Below, one piece after another: positions 13,131 through 24,915 of a stretch of DNA of 64,000 nucleotides (position 1 is its first letter; every line of letters begins with the position of its first letter). The notes beneath the pieces are model-generated. The model saw nothing but the letters and a program-made list of their open reading frames with translations. It was not told the origin of the DNA and made no database searches. The DNA lies in the NCBI GenBank assembly GCA_015680685.1, contig MNCI01036747.1:425241-489240 (forward strand), given 5' to 3'. Both the position numbers and the translations under genes were made by a program. The stretch is from Gnetum montanum (Eukaryota; Streptophyta; Gnetopsida; Gnetales; Gnetaceae).

Positions 13131-13700
13131 CTTAGAACCAACCAAGAGAAAGAACGGGAAGCTGGTAACACAGGGTAACCAGCTAAGATACATGATAAAC
13201 TTTCAAGTTTCGCCCTGCCCTATAAATTCTCACCATCATTTTTGCAAGGGCAGAACCTTCGTCACGGTACAGTATTAGCGTTCAGCGGCAGCAGCAGCAA
13301 TTTTATTTTTCACATCATTATAATATGGGCGTGGCCGGGCCCTTTGTTCATCAACGGTAACGGCAGCAACTCAGTAACACACAAATTTTGTCCCGAGATT
13401 AATATCGTTGTAGCAGAGCATTCCTGTTTTAAACAACAGAATCTCCCGCAATAAATAATTTTTCTGTTTTACTCTTTTTTTATACAGCGTATCCTTGTTC
13501 ACCCACAGGAACACAGAATCCACTGCCAGAGGCAGCAAAGGGCAATTCTGTTTTTAACACTCTCCTCGTTTGGCTGCAATTATTTGATAAAATCAAACAG
13601 ATGTAAAAATAAATAAAACAAATCTTTATAAAATAATAGCAGTTTTTAAAATAATTTTCGATAACCAATTACTCAATTACTACCATCGGAAGGCGGGGCT
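13131..13700. other. GC-elevated island with a TATA-like string
   Basis: Composition rises above the surrounding AT-rich DNA, with CCCTATAAATTC near 13217 followed by CAGCAGCAGCAG-like triplets. This could be a promoter or LTR remnant. No open frame with family resemblance follows, so no gene is called. Confidence 0.3.
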
Positions 13701-13884
13701 TTTCAAGAACTGAACTAAGGACAAGCCAGCATCATACTACGAGACCATATGCCCATTTTAAGTTGCTGGGCTAAACTCCAGCTTAACTTTATACTGTGAA
13801 TCAAATCATTGAATCTTAGTCCGCTAGAGCGGAGCGGAAATCACCCTGGAGTTGGAGTTACCCGTTTTGTTGTTCCCCTTTTTT

Positions 13885-13983
13885 TGTGTGCATTTCATGG
13901 AATCACTTATTGTAAAGCATAGTTACAATGAGCTTTGTGCATTTCACAGAATCCCTTTTTGTAAATCATAGTTACAATGAGCT
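13885..13983. repeat. Tandem duplication, two units of about 50 bp
   Basis: The string from TTTGTGTGCATTTCATGG to AGTTACAATGAGC is repeated at once with a few substitutions (TTTGTGCATTTCACAG to AGTTACAATGAGC). It lies just before the L1 element and has no coding meaning. Confidence 0.8.
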
Positions 13984-14099
13984 GCAAATTGGAGAAGAAA
14001 ACCTTAAAACCAAAGTCTTAATAGAGCCCAAAGTTGTGAGATCCCCCAAATCACTTGCAACAAGACAAAAGCTTTTTGCACCCCCTAAGATGAAAGCAC

Positions 14100-14130
14100 A
14101 AAAAAAAAAAAAAAAAAAAAAAAAAAAANA
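14100..14130 (+). repeat. Poly-A tract with an ambiguous base
   Basis: A run of about 29 A is followed by a single N and one more A. It is on the plus strand, so it is not the tail of the minus-strand L1 to its right (that tail would read as T). It could be the tail of a plus-strand retroposed sequence or a simple repeat where the assembly was joined. Confidence 0.7.
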
Positions 14131-14289
14131 AGCAATTCAAAAGAGATACTGCTTAAGAAAAAGTAATATTATTGGTAAGGCCTAGTTCTCAACATTGATG
14201 TTGAACATTACTAGCAATAGAGCATTTCATACCATAGTTAAATTCAGTGTAGTTGGTGTTTTGATACTAGGCATCTAGATCATTGACTT

Positions 14290-17200
14290 GACAAATGGTG
14301 CATTTAGGGCAATCAACTCCTAAGAAGCGAAGCCTATGTTCAATGGGAAGACCTTAATGAATCAAGGACCAGAAAACGAAATGGTGCTTAGGTTGGGCCT
14401 TGCAAGTTCAAACACGATGAAAAATAGCTTTTCAATGGTAATCCTCAAGATGCACACTCCATCTTCTATTTAAAGTGGAGAGTTGGAATTCTTGTGCATG
14501 AAACCAAGATTTGGCTTTAGAAAAGTGTTAAGAACACAAAGGAACCATCAGGCCAAAACCAATCATCATAGCAAGGATTATTATTATGCAACTTAGGAAC
14601 ACCAAAGTTGGAGAGAACATGCTTAATGTGCTAATAAATAAGAGTATCTTATCTTTGAAACCCCCATTTTACTTTGGCATGTTGCCAAGAGAGGGTAGTA
14701 GAATCATTTCTAATAGTGAATAATTGAGCAACATGATGGAGATTGTGATCGGCAAAATAATTGGCTTTGTGAGAGAATTTGTCATAAAGACAACCCAAAC
14801 TCTTTTTAAAAATAGGAGACCACTAGATGGAGTGCATTGACAAAGAGCTCAAGCTTATTTGGGAAGGTTTCCATTACAAAAAGCCTTTAAGTTGACTCCA
14901 ACACCGCCAAATTTTCTTGAACAAGAAAGAGCCTGTAATCTTCTGAGAACCTCTGCTAATGATCCAATTGCTCCAATGAGTGTTTTTCCATCTATGGTGA
15001 TTACCAAGACAAGAAATATTATGCCTAAAAAGGATCTTCCAAGCTTCATCTCCTTTTATATAGCAAGTGACCCACTTGGAGAGAGGTGAGGCCTAAGCCC
15101 TTGTGTTCCTTGCTTAAAGTGCAAATATCCTAAGCAACTTGATGAAAAGCTTTATGATTGTTCTTATCACCCATAAAAAATTCCTAAGAATTATGTTGAT
15201 GCACTAAAAGGAAGATTTGGAAGGAGTCATAAAGGAAGAGTAGTACATGTGAGTGTAGCTCAAAATATGATTAACTACGATAAATCTACCTGCAAGAGAT
15301 AAGGGTTTAGAAGCCCATTTCAAAGCTTTATGTTTTACTTTTTCCACCACATTATTCTATAAGGTAGTGGGAGTGGCGAATAAAGCTATTAGGATACCTA
15401 AAAGGGTGAAAACATATATGTAAGAGAAAGCCACTTGATATTAAAATGATAAGTCCAAGTAGGCCTTGGAGAGAAGCTAGAGCAAATAGCTTGCATTTTG
15501 TTCCAATTGATTTTAGCTCTTGAGGCTCTACAATAGATGTTAATACAGTCCAAGGTAGTGTTAAAATTAGTATGGTCCTCAAGCAAAGCGAGAAAAGTGT
15601 CATCCACAAACTGGCTATAAATGAGATCCTTTCCTTGTGGAAGAGAAATACCTCTTAACTTCATAGAATCATTGTGAGATCTAAGGATAGCTCCAAGAGC
15701 ATTAGCAGCTAGGATAAAAAGATAAGGAGCTAAAGGGCATCCTTGTTGTATTGATCTTTGCAGCTCAATAACTTTAGAGATAGTTCCATTAATACAAATA
15801 ATTAAAGAGGCCTCAAATAAAACTAGATCAATATGTCTATCAAAAATAGTAGTTAAGTTATGATGTTTAACTACACTTCTTAAAAAGGACCAATCAAGCA
15901 TGTCATAAGCTTTTCCAAAATCAAGCTTAAGAAGAAAGGCTTTTTGATTAGTAGAAGAAGCCCAATGTAAGCCCTCAATAGCAGTAATGACATTGTCTAA
16001 AATATACCTACCTTGAACAAGAGGTAGTTTGCTCTTTGCTTATGAGATGAGGAAGAAAATGTCTTAATTTATTGGCTAGCTTTAGCAACAATTTTGTAGA
16101 TAACATTTAAAGAGTGATAGGATGTTAGTTGCTAATGCACATATGATCTCTTGACTTGGGTAGAAGCTTAATAATATTGGCATTGATCACTTCGCCAAAT
16201 GAACCTTTCCTAAGAGCTTCCTTATACACACTATAGATAGTATCTTAAAGAGTGGACCAGAATTTCTTGAAAAATTCTGTAGGAAAACTATCCATACCAG
16301 GGGCTTTGCCATCATGGAGTTGTTAAAGAGCTTTACCAAGATCCTGTTTAGAAAGAAGAGAAGCCTCATCAAAGATGGAACGATTGAAAGGAGTAATAAC
16401 TCCTAAGCAAGTATTAATTGTAGTGGGATCAATATCTTCTTTTCAAAAAATTTGAGAGTAGAAATCAAAGAAAGCTTATAGAATGTCAATCTTAGAGGTA
16501 AAGATATTATCATTGACTTAGATAGCTGGGATTTTAGGGGATGGGTGTTCCCCTTTGAGGAGACAAAAAAAATATTTAGTAGCCTGGTCACCCATGTGGA
16601 GCTAAGAAAGATGGGCATGAGGTGAGCACCTCTAGCTTTATGGTGATCCATCATATGCATGTTCTCCTTGACAATTTGCAAGTGACAGAATTGAGCCTTA
16701 GCAGCTTCACCTCTATTAATGATGTTTTGTAATAAGGAGATTTCCTTATGAAAGTTGGACTTATGAGAATTTAGTCTTGAAGCCACCAATTTACCCCCAT
16801 GTTTGGAAAATCGTTGGAGGCGAGTACAAGCATTAGTGCACCAATCAATCCAACCATCTTCTCCAAGGGGTTTAGGATGCAAATTCCATATTTGCATCAA
16901 TTAAGAGCAAAGGGAGCTACTATGAAGAAAGGTAGTGTTAAAAATATAAAGGTCATTGGAAGAGTGGGAGCAGCTAGAGAGGGAAAGAGACAAATGAATA
17001 GGATAATGATATGATAGAATTGGCGTATAATCTACCTGAACAAGAGCACTGTTGATGGTAGTAAATTGAATATAAGCATTCATAGATAGATAAACCCAAT
17101 TCAACCTAGAAGAAATGTAGGAGTCTCCATGCCTAGCATTGCTCCAAGTAAACCAATTAGAAGTATTAGAAGAGGGGTAGTTTCTGTTAGGTTCTTGCAA

Positions 17201-17705
17201 ATTCAATTTGCTCTTCAACAAAAGCCAAACAAAAAACTTCCTATTGTCTAGAACACCTCTATTGCCAAACTTATCCTCTAGATGCTCAATCATATTAAAG
17301 TCTCATATGATGATCCAATTAGCTATGGGCAAGTTGTGCCCAAGCTAATTCCAAAAATTCTTTCGATCATTTAGATTATAAGGAGCGTAAATGGAACCGA
17401 TCCCTAGGATTTCATTAGCATACTGTAACTGAATCCAACAATAATGCCCTAAATTATCACAATCATGATCAATAACAAACTCCTACCACTTACTGTGAAG
17501 AAGAATTATAACTCCCACTTTTCCATGTTCATGGTGAGAAGAGACATAATAACTATTGGGAAAAATACTCTTACAATAGGTTTGAAGATGGAATCCTTAG
17601 ATTTTAACTTCATGAATAATAGCAACATCTAGGGAATGCCTATGAATATAATCTCAGACTATATATATTCTATAGGGATTCGAGAGTCCCCTAACATTCC
17701 ATGAG
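14290..17705 (-). pseudogene. L1 ORF2 (endonuclease and reverse transcriptase), broken
   Basis: The amino end shows the apurinic endonuclease signature: SWNVRGLS near 17700, GSIYAPYN near 17385, DFNMIE near 17300 (the glycine before it is replaced by a stop), WFTWSNARHG, SRLNWVYLS, and YHYPIHLSL in place of the usual SDHxP. The reverse transcriptase region follows: LANKLRHFLPHLISKEQT, LDFGKAYDMLDW near 15930, IQQGCPLAPYLF near 15740, and the catalytic FVDDT near 15605. After this, IEHRLRFLGVDCPKC near 14320 marks the carboxy-terminal zinc-binding-like end. The product would nick the target and copy its own RNA in place. Long stretches stay in one frame, but many stops are present. Confidence 0.85.
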
Positions 17706-17799
17706 ATGGATGTGAAGATGAAGGAGGATCCCCCTCAATCACTAAAGCCTTAAAAGAATTCCTAGACTCAAAGCTATTTACTAAAGGATGATGAGCACT

Positions 17800-18831
17800 T
17801 GTTATTTTGCTAGTGAACTAATTAGCATTAGCAATAACCGAGGATTGATGCCCTTTAGGGAAATTTCTATAGATAGGATTATCTCGTGTGACTGAGGCAA
17901 AAGATTTATGGGTAACTCACTCCTAGTGACTAGTAGCATCTTTTGGGGCCCCTTGTTGGTTAAGAGGAGTTTTAGTAACATTGATACCCTCAATATTCAT
18001 GTCTTCCACATCTGACATCTTGGGGTCTAAAGAAGAAGGATTAGCCAAGTGCACCTCAATCGAATCATTACCTATATCCTTAGATATATTTTTATCTTTT
18101 AATTTTTTACTAACTTGTTCAGCTAAAATTCTCTTAACTTCAATCTTGGCTAGTAGCTTTGGACATTAAGCTTTTCGATGATTAGGATCAAGACAAGAAT
18201 AACAATGGTTTAGGAGCATAAGATATGAAATTTTTTGAACAAAAGTCTTTCCTTTCACATTAAATGACAGTGAGTTAGGACATTGCTTTTGCATATCAAT
18301 TTTAACACACACTCGCCGAGTTTGTCTTGGGTGGAAACCTGAAAAGGACTCCATATTGATGAACTCCCCAACCTATGCAGCAAAAATGTTAACATGTGGA
18401 GAAAAGTGTGATGGGAGCCTTGAAAAATCTATCCAAATTAGCAAAATACTTTTGCTTTCTTTTTCTGAGTCAAAATCCTCCTTTTAGGGTTGAAGCACTA
18501 AAAAGGATCCATATACGTCCTAAGTTGATTGTTCTTTTATAAAATCTACCATAGCCCTAGTTTCAAAAACAAAAAGAAAAAACCCTTTGGTAAGCTTAGA
18601 AGCTAGGGTTAATCTAATGTTTTGAGGTTCCCAAAACTTTTTGACCCATTCTTAGAAAACTGAGGTAGGAGAAATCTTGCCAGTAAAAAAGCCAATTACA
18701 TAAATATGGGTGAAGGTTTGAACGGTTTGATCAAAAATGTTTTCAGGAAAGTCAAAACATAAAACATTGTTATTATCCTCCATATTAGTAGTATTTTTAG
18801 TGGGTTGTGAATCGCTGTTGGAGGATTCCAT
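17800..18831 (-). pseudogene. L1 ORF1 (nucleic-acid-binding protein), broken
   Basis: It starts MESSNSDSQPTKN at 18831. The following region (DQTVQTFTHIYVIGFFTGK, then KLTKGFFLFVFETRAMVDF) has the look of the DUF4283 domain of plant LINE and retroelement proteins. Further on, RRVCVKIDMQKQCP leads to a zinc knuckle at about 18205-18164, CYSC-4-H-4-C in spacing, interrupted by one in-frame stop just before its last cysteine. In intact elements this protein coats the LINE RNA. Several other stops occur. Confidence 0.8.
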
Positions 18832-19390
18832 TATTTTTCATTTTTCCCTCCAATGTTAGAGAACGAAGAGATAGTTTGGGTCATGTAGACCCATTAGGCC
18901 CTGACCTAAAATTCTTTAGAGGGAATTGGAGTAAAGAGTGTATTAAGAAAAATAGAAATAAAGACAAAAAGGAACAGAGTCACTGGGAAGCCTATTTACC
19001 AAATGAAAAGAGGCACTACACCACACACCTAGAAACCCTACTAATCTTAGCCACAAATGGAAGAAGGTCCCACAAATCAACCCTCAAGCATGGCCCCACT
19101 TTGCAATAGTGAAATGCTCGATAAATTAGCGGCCACCATGATTCAGTTCCTGTGCACAGATGCAATAGCATGGTAGCAATGGACCAAAGCATAGTAGTAG
19201 CCAAAAAAGTAATTTTGACAACTTGTCTTTCAGTCCTAATGGTTAGAAAATGCCAAAAGAACCATAGATGAACACTAGATCTCGAGCCCAAAACAAGTCT
19301 GTCGCCATTGCTTCCCCTAGAATAGTGTTCATTAATGGAAATTCTTACTTCCTGCTGATAAGGAGGTAGGTTAACCTAAAAATTTAATAT
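18832..19390 (-). other. Probable L1 leader and 5' flank
   Basis: This stretch lies immediately upstream of L1 ORF1 and is somewhat richer in GC than the flanks. It has no coding resemblance; a 91-codon minus-strand frame (19016-19291) carries no motif. It is most simply the untranslated leader of the LINE. Confidence 0.4.
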
Positions 19391-20456
19391 ATATATAGCA
19401 TGGCTTGGATTGTAGTTAAATCACTTGTACACCACCAGGTTGTGCTATTGCTTAAGTTCTATGATAGCTACCACTTACCAACCTTTTTTTTTTCAAAAGA
19501 GGGTACCATTATTATGTCATGAAACATTGAAAAAATAATGGATCATAAGTGCTGATATTTTCTTGTAAAAAACATGAGAAGGGGAAAACCATTAAAAGCT
19601 AACTTGATTGTCTTAGCATGGCCACAAAAACAGAAAATCTCCCATAACCTATGGCAGCTCACAACATGGGTTGCTAAGAAGTAATAAGTTGTAATTGTTA
19701 GTTAAGATGTGTAAAACAGAAAGTTGTAATTGTTACTAATCTGTTGGGAAGAGTTGCTAAATAAGAAAAAGTTGTATCCATAACATCTTAGCTTCCATGA
19801 ATACATTTGGTATGAGCTTGAGGTGAACATTAAAAGCTAGCTCTATCATTTTATTTTTGGTGCTAATGGTTCCTTTACGTCCTATGGAAATAATAAGCTT
19901 TGTTTGTATTGGAGATAATGGTTCTTTAAGCTTCAACTAACAACTCCCTTCATTTTCATTAATGTGGCTTAGCTAACATCTACAATAATATAAGCTTTAA
20001 TTTTTTTGTATAATGGCCTTTTATATTCTAAGCATTTTTGTATTTCCGAGCTTTCTATTTTATGACTCACGACTTTTATAATTTTGTCATTATGAGAGAA
20101 AAAAAACTAGGTTGAAGAGAATTGGCTCCATGATCATGAAGTGTTGATTGAGGAATTTTCAAGAGCTCTTTGGTTCTAAATAATGCGTTGGTTATCTAGA
20201 ACCACAAATAGTTCTAACATGCTCTCTTTCTTTCGGTTGACATGGCAAATATGCTTTAACCAATGTTATGTAGGTACATGTCCTTGCAGAAAAATTCACA
20301 TTTAAGATGTCTTGGGAATAGGAATGCTTCCCAAAAAATCTCGAGATGTAGGTGGGATGTGGTGCAAATTACAATATTTTAAAATACATTTTATACTATA
20401 CTTACACCTATTTTATTTTTTATAAAATGTTTTGAAAATGTTTGGTAGTCAAAATT
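19391..20456. other. Intergenic, one diverged copy of the GGTTCTA-type repeat
   Basis: No gene is visible. A segment near 20160-20250 (TGGTTCTAAATAATG, CTAGAACCACAAATAGTTC, GTTGACATGGCAAAT) resembles one unit of the repeat array found at 22.2-23.1 kb. Confidence 0.4.
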
Positions 20457-20925
20457 TGCTAGAGATATGAAGACAAAATCTATAGTTAACTTGTGTTGAA
20501 CTTCACTTTTGTCTTGTTTAGTTTTAGAATTTTCTAAAATATGAAAAGAAAAGTTAAGATATCTAAAACTTGTCGTAAAATAAAAAGTGAAGACATGTCT
20601 AATTTCATTATTAGTTGTTTCCATTATTTTAACTCTGGATCTGGCTATTTAAGTCCATCTTGGGTTGGTTATGAGCGAGTGAGTTGAGAGTGCATGGTCT
20701 CTTGTGTAAGGGTTGTTGCATGGAAGCAATTGATGTGTGATCTTTGTAAACATCTCTATGTATCTCTAAAGTTTTAAAGATGTAAAAAGTTGCGAAGTTA
20801 CTTTTCTGTTTATCTCCCTTGTTTCTCTCACTCCATTCTGCAAGTTTTATTTCCCTATTGTTATGTTATTTTGTGCTAATAATATTTATGAATGACGATG
20901 TTTGCACAATGCATAATTAGTAACA
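20457..20925 (+). repeat. Copia 5' LTR
   Basis: It aligns along its whole length with 21510-21973. A TATTTAAG string near 20647 in both LTRs may serve as the TATA box. Differences between the two copies are scattered substitutions and small gaps, indicating an old insertion. Confidence 0.85.
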
Positions 20926-21126
20926 AGTAGTATTGGAGCAAGGTTAAGTTGTGCAATGTTTGTCATTGGTGGAGCACAATAGGTATTTTAAGGTGGATTA
21001 TTCCAAATTAATTTTTCTATTTTAGCACAAATTATTTTAGTGGGAGCTGTGTGCACAAGATGGTAAAAATGTCTTGTTTTTGTTCTCATTCATGGATGAA
21101 ACAGATGAAAAGAAAAGAGACTAGAA

Positions 21127-21168
21127 TGCTGGCACTGTCATGAGATTGGACATGTGAAAAGGGATTGC
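21127..21168 (+). pseudogene. Copia gag zinc knuckle remnant
   Basis: The reading ECWHCHEIGHVKRDCS contains a perfect CX2CX4HX4C zinc knuckle, the nucleic-acid-binding motif of gag nucleocapsid. The frame around it is short and closed by stops. It identifies the internal DNA as the remains of gag. Confidence 0.85.
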
Positions 21169-21509
21169 TCTATTTTGAGACATGATGAGGTTGTCTCTTG
21201 AATTTATCGCTATTAAAGAGACATTTTATTATGTCAGAGTGTGAGCTACATGTCTCTTTTGTTTTGTTCAAGTTTTGTGTTAGCATGTGTTATGGTTTTT
21301 TGGCGTAGTATTTGGTACTGCTATTTCATGTTGTTTTAGCATGAGGAGGCTTAGTCCATTAGGATATTTCATGTAGAGATGCTCCTTGAATGATTGTGTG
21401 TGCACCTATGATTTTTTTGCATGTTGTGGAAGGCATGGCATACTGATTGATGAAGTTTTTCCAACTTTTTTTTTCATCAATCTAAGTGATTTTTCTTCAA
21501 ATGGGAGAT

Positions 21510-21973
21510 TGTTAAAGATGTGAAGACAAAATCTATAGTTAACTTGTGTTGAACCTCACTTTTTTTTTGTTTAGTTTTAGAATTTTCTAAAATATGAAAA
21601 GAAGAGTTAAGATATCTAAAACTTTTTGTAAAAGAAAAAGTGAAGACATGACTGATTTAATTATTAGTTGTTTCCATTATTTTAACCCTAAATCTGGCTA
21701 TTTAAATCCATCTTGGGTTGGTTAGGAGTGAGTGAGTTGAGAGTGCATGGTCTCTTGTGTAAGGATTGATATGTGGAAGCAACTGACTTGTGATCTTTAT
21801 AAACATCTGGAGTTTTGAAGATGTTGTAAAAAGTTACGAAGTTGCTTTCTTGTTTATCTCCCTTGTTTCTCTCTCACTCCATTCTGCAAGTTTTATTTCT
21901 CTGTTGTTCTGTTATTTTTGTGTCAGTAATATTTGCTAATAATGATTTTTGCACAATGCATAATTTGTTAACA
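21510..21973 (+). repeat. Copia 3' LTR
   Basis: It begins TGTTAAAGATGTG directly after the purine-rich AAATGGGAGAT and ends TTGTTAACA. It is the partner of the LTR at 20457. Confidence 0.85.
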
Positions 21974-22199
21974 AATTTGTAGTAAAAACCTCTAAAATAT
22001 CTCATAGCTGACAATGCACAACAAGTTTATTGATAATCTACGGTACTTCTATACATAATCTAATCTAAATAAAATTAATATTTATCATGTCCTAGTTGCG
22101 TTCCTTAGCGTTCCGAAAAATCCATTCCATTCCTAAACACATTTATGGACTTGTCCCTATGTCCCCACATCCTTGCATCCTAGGGACTTGTGAAACACT

Positions 22200-23115
22200 A
22201 GCTTTAACATAAGCTTAGTAGAATCAAAACTAGCTCTAAATGAGTTGCACTCCTTGTAGCTCTTTTCCCTTTTTTAAAAGCATATTAGACCCCTTGTTTT
22301 TTCTAGTGTTGATGTGGAATACAGTAACTATTTAATGTGGAATTGTTTTAAAGGCTCTTCCATGTGAGCCTTATAGAACGAAATTTGGTTCTAGAGCTAG
22401 TTATGATTTTTGTTCTACAAGCTTGCATGGCCTAGAACTAATGTGGCTTCACAAACTCTTGGAAACAAGAAGGTTGATTCTCTATTTTTAAAATAAGTTT
22501 TCCATTTTGGAAGAGCTTTGTAGAACCAAAAACTAGTTCTAAAGATTGTTTCTACGAGTTGATGTGGCAAGGCACCCAATATAATCAAAAATGGTTCTAA
22601 AGCTATTTTGAAAAGAGACGAGTTTTTAAACCAAGCATGTATGTATGGAAGAAAAGAGCTCATGAGGTAGAGCTATTTTCTACAAGTTTTTGTAAAACCA
22701 AGAACTGGTTCTAGAGTCAATTGTAAATAAGTTTTCATTTCGAAACCTGATGTGGCAGAGTTGGTTGGAGGAGCCTTTCATGGACCCAAAAAATGATTAT
22801 ACAAGCTAGTTTTGTTGGTGCTTTTTCTTTGGGCTAATGTGGTAGAACCATTTCACATCCTTTTATAGAACCAAAATATTGTTCTTCTAGTTGGTTCTAC
22901 AAGCTAAGTTAGATTAAACTTCTTTTGCACACCAAGTCCCACCAATAAAAAAAAAGCGGACATGGTAAAACCAATTTAAGCTATCTTTGTAGAAATAAAA
23001 ACAAGTTAGATTAAAAAACTATTTCAACACATGTGATGTTGAGATGGTACAATTATTTTGACAAGGTAAGTAGACCCAAAAAATGGTTCTACATGCTAAT
23101 TCTATATGCTATGTG
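22200..23115. repeat. Diverged repeat array with GGTTCTA / GATGTGGCA motifs
   Basis: Strings such as GTAGAACCAAAAACTAGTTC, AAAACCAAGAACTGGTTC, AGAACCAAAATATTGTTC and TGATGTGGCA or TAATGTGGT recur at uneven intervals of roughly 70-130 bases. At least six units are visible, each with an AGAACC...GGTTCT dyad. They are too diverged to set a consensus by eye. No protein frame spans them. Confidence 0.6.
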
Positions 23116-23292
23116 GCAATCAAACAAATGCTTGCCTATGAAAGATAAGATAAAAGGTGAAATCTGCGCAGAAAGAAATCTCCGTTGTAAAGCCAAACTT
23201 GCAACCAACCTTAAAACACTCAACAATTTCCACTTTCTGGAACCAGTTTCCACCATCTGGAACCAGTTTTTGGTGATCTATCTACTGCTACA

Positions 23293-23555
23293 GTGTTTTT
23301 CTCCTCCTCCCTCGCGTTGGGTTTCAGAATTACTACCCTTGTCTTCGTCTACCTGTGCATTATGGTTGTTATCAGCCTCACCTTGTTTTCCAGAATCATC
23401 ACCGTACCCAAAATTATCTATTACATTAATATTCTCCTCCTCCTTCACTTGGATTACAAAATTATAATATCTATTTCCATCTACCTGTGCATCATTCTGT
23501 TACAATCGTGGCCTTGTTTTTACTCCAGAATCAGTATCGTTCCAGATTATCCATC
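23293..23555. repeat. Tandem duplication, two units of about 135 bp
   Basis: The stretch starting TTCTCCTCCTCCCTCGC and containing TCTACCTGTGCATTATGG and CCAGAATCATCACCGT recurs as TTCTCCTCCTCCTTCAC, TCTACCTGTGCATCATTC and CCAGAATCAGTATCGT. Frames that cross it are pyrimidine-driven hydrophobic strings and are not called genes. Confidence 0.7.
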
Positions 23556-24222
23556 CATGCGTTTTTCTTATTCTTCTTCTTCTTCTTGCCTACATTTCTA
23601 GAATTTACTTTTTCTTTCTAATCGTCGTCGACATTTGGATTAAGGTTCTCCCTACCCTCCATGTTCTTCCTCCACTCTCCAACATGTTCTGCTGATGCAG
23701 ACTAATCTCTGTCTGCAGTGTTGAAAAACCAACGATAGTAACTAGGCTTTCTTTGGCAAATCCGGCTTGCTAGCCCCTTCGTTTCACTTGCAATGGTTGG
23801 TGGGCTCGCTGAAGAGTGTGGGTAAGGATGGGAAGATTATAACGACTTGAAGTTCGATTGCAGTAGTTGTTGGAATTTGAGCGGATGCAGAGGAGTGTCT
23901 CTTGATTCTCCAAATCACATATGATTTGGTAGAGTTTGTGATCTGCGATGCTTTATTTTGGTGGAGAGGGCGGAGAGGCCAACTCATCTTGCAGTAACAC
24001 CCTCCACATCATGCACCCCATGAGATCCCACGAAATGGAAAAATCATGAATCGAAGAGCCACACCTTTTTGTATTCCAGTTGCGCAGAATGTGAACTAAA
24101 GAGCCATAGCTTTTCATATTCCGCTGCACATATAAAAAGGCCAAATGCAACCAAATGCAGAATGGGAATGGGAATGAGGCCATAGCTTTGATGACGTCAG
24201 CTTTGGAGCTCCGTTGGAGCAC
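23556..24222. other. Mixed-composition flank of the subtilase pseudogene
   Basis: GC content is higher than average for the window but no subtilase propeptide or catalytic-Asp segment could be read on the plus strand. A short internal repeat, AGAGCCA(C/T)A(C/G)CTTTT plus TATTCC, occurs twice near 24052 and 24100. Confidence 0.4.
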
Positions 24223-24915
24223 TGGAAAGGCACCTACGATGGTGGCCTATGCTTCAATTGCAATAGCAAGCTCATCAGCATGTGCTTCTTCAATCAAGGC
24301 AGCAACAAGGTAGTAGGCTAGTCGGCCCTTGCTGCATCCTTGCTCAACATCGAGCACCACGACATGCACATGTCATCAACAATTGTCAGCAACACCGTGG
24401 TCGGCTACGCCAACGACACTACCTGCGGCATGGCCTGACTTGCACAGATCCCCATCTACAAGGTCTGGTGGAACTGTGGCTGCTTTAGCTTTGACATCCT
24501 TGTAGCCATGGATGCCACTCTGTCTGACAGCATTGACATGCTTTCGCTCTCACTTGGTGACAACCCGTAGCAGTACTACACCAACAACATCGCCATCGGT
24601 GCCTTCACCGCTGCAATCCACTGCCACGTCTTTGTCGCTTGCTCGACCGGAAACTCTAGACATAGTGCTAACATTGCCTCAAATCTTGTACCCTAGATCA
24701 TGACCATTATTGCTAGCACCCTTGACTGTGACTTCCTAGCCATCATGGTGCTAGTCGATAGCAGCGAGTATGCTGGAACCTCACTTTACTTTGGAGAACT
24801 GCTACTGGAAGATCCAAATCTCACATTCATCTATGCTGGAAACAGTAGCCTCGATGGCGATAGAAATGTGAACTTCTACACCTGTGGTAGCTTGGACCTC
24901 GGAGGTAGAGGAGGT
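24223..24915 (+). pseudogene. Subtilisin-like serine protease (subtilase) pseudogene, central part
   Basis: Reading WKGTYDGGLCFNCNSKLIS leads into a segment matching plant subtilases through the His region, where the usual GHGTHTSST is degraded to EHHDMHMSST. It continues with VGYANDTTCGMA, IPIYKVWWNCGCFSFDILVAMDATL, LSLSLGD, YYTNNIAIGAFTA, VFVACSTGN and LDCDFLA, and ends in YAGTSLYFGE and FIYAGNSS. Plant subtilases are secreted proteases of about 750 residues; only about 230 are present here, with stops after NKVVG, GMA, GDNP and NLVP and no propeptide, signal peptide or catalytic-Asp segment in frame. The damaged histidine motif alone would abolish activity. The lack of introns across this span does not discriminate, as many plant subtilase genes have none. 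Confidence 0.85.

Larger units (their letters stand above)
14200..18831 (-). mobile_element. Near full-length plant L1 LINE, inactivated
   Basis: The minus strand carries, in order, an ORF1 with a DUF4283-like region and zinc knuckle (18831 to about 17800), then an ORF2 with endonuclease, reverse transcriptase and carboxy-terminal zinc-binding-like segments (17700 to about 14290). Order, spacing and overall length of about 4.6 kb fit plant L1 elements. Many in-frame stops and frameshifts make it non-functional. The exact 5' end is uncertain because the non-coding leader may extend to about 19300; the 3' end is set by the last recognisable coding trace, with no clear tail or target duplication. 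Confidence 0.88.
20457..21973 (+). mobile_element. Short Copia-type LTR retrotransposon, internally deleted
   Basis: Two direct repeats of 469 and 464 bp (20457-20925 and 21510-21973) flank only 584 bp of internal DNA. The right LTR starts TGTTAAAGATG and both end in TAACA. After the left LTR, TAGTATTGGAGC (20928-20939) matches 9 of 12 bases of the initiator-methionine tRNA primer site typical of Copia elements. A polypurine-like AAATGGGAGAT precedes the right LTR. Flanking AAATT and AATTT may be a target duplication offset by one base. Inside there is only a gag zinc knuckle; protease, integrase and reverse transcriptase are absent, so any movement would have depended on other elements. Confidence 0.85.

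Noticed and set aside
14100-14130. Poly-A as the tail of the adjacent L1 LINE
   Set aside because: The L1 lies on the minus strand, so its tail would read as T on the plus strand.
19016-19291. 91-codon minus-strand frame as a gene
   Set aside because: It carries no motif, sits in the probable L1 leader and overlaps an unrelated frame on the other strand.
23033-23601. Hydrophobic 144- and 102-codon frames as membrane proteins
   Set aside because: They arise from pyrimidine-rich tandem repeats and shift frame between the repeat units.
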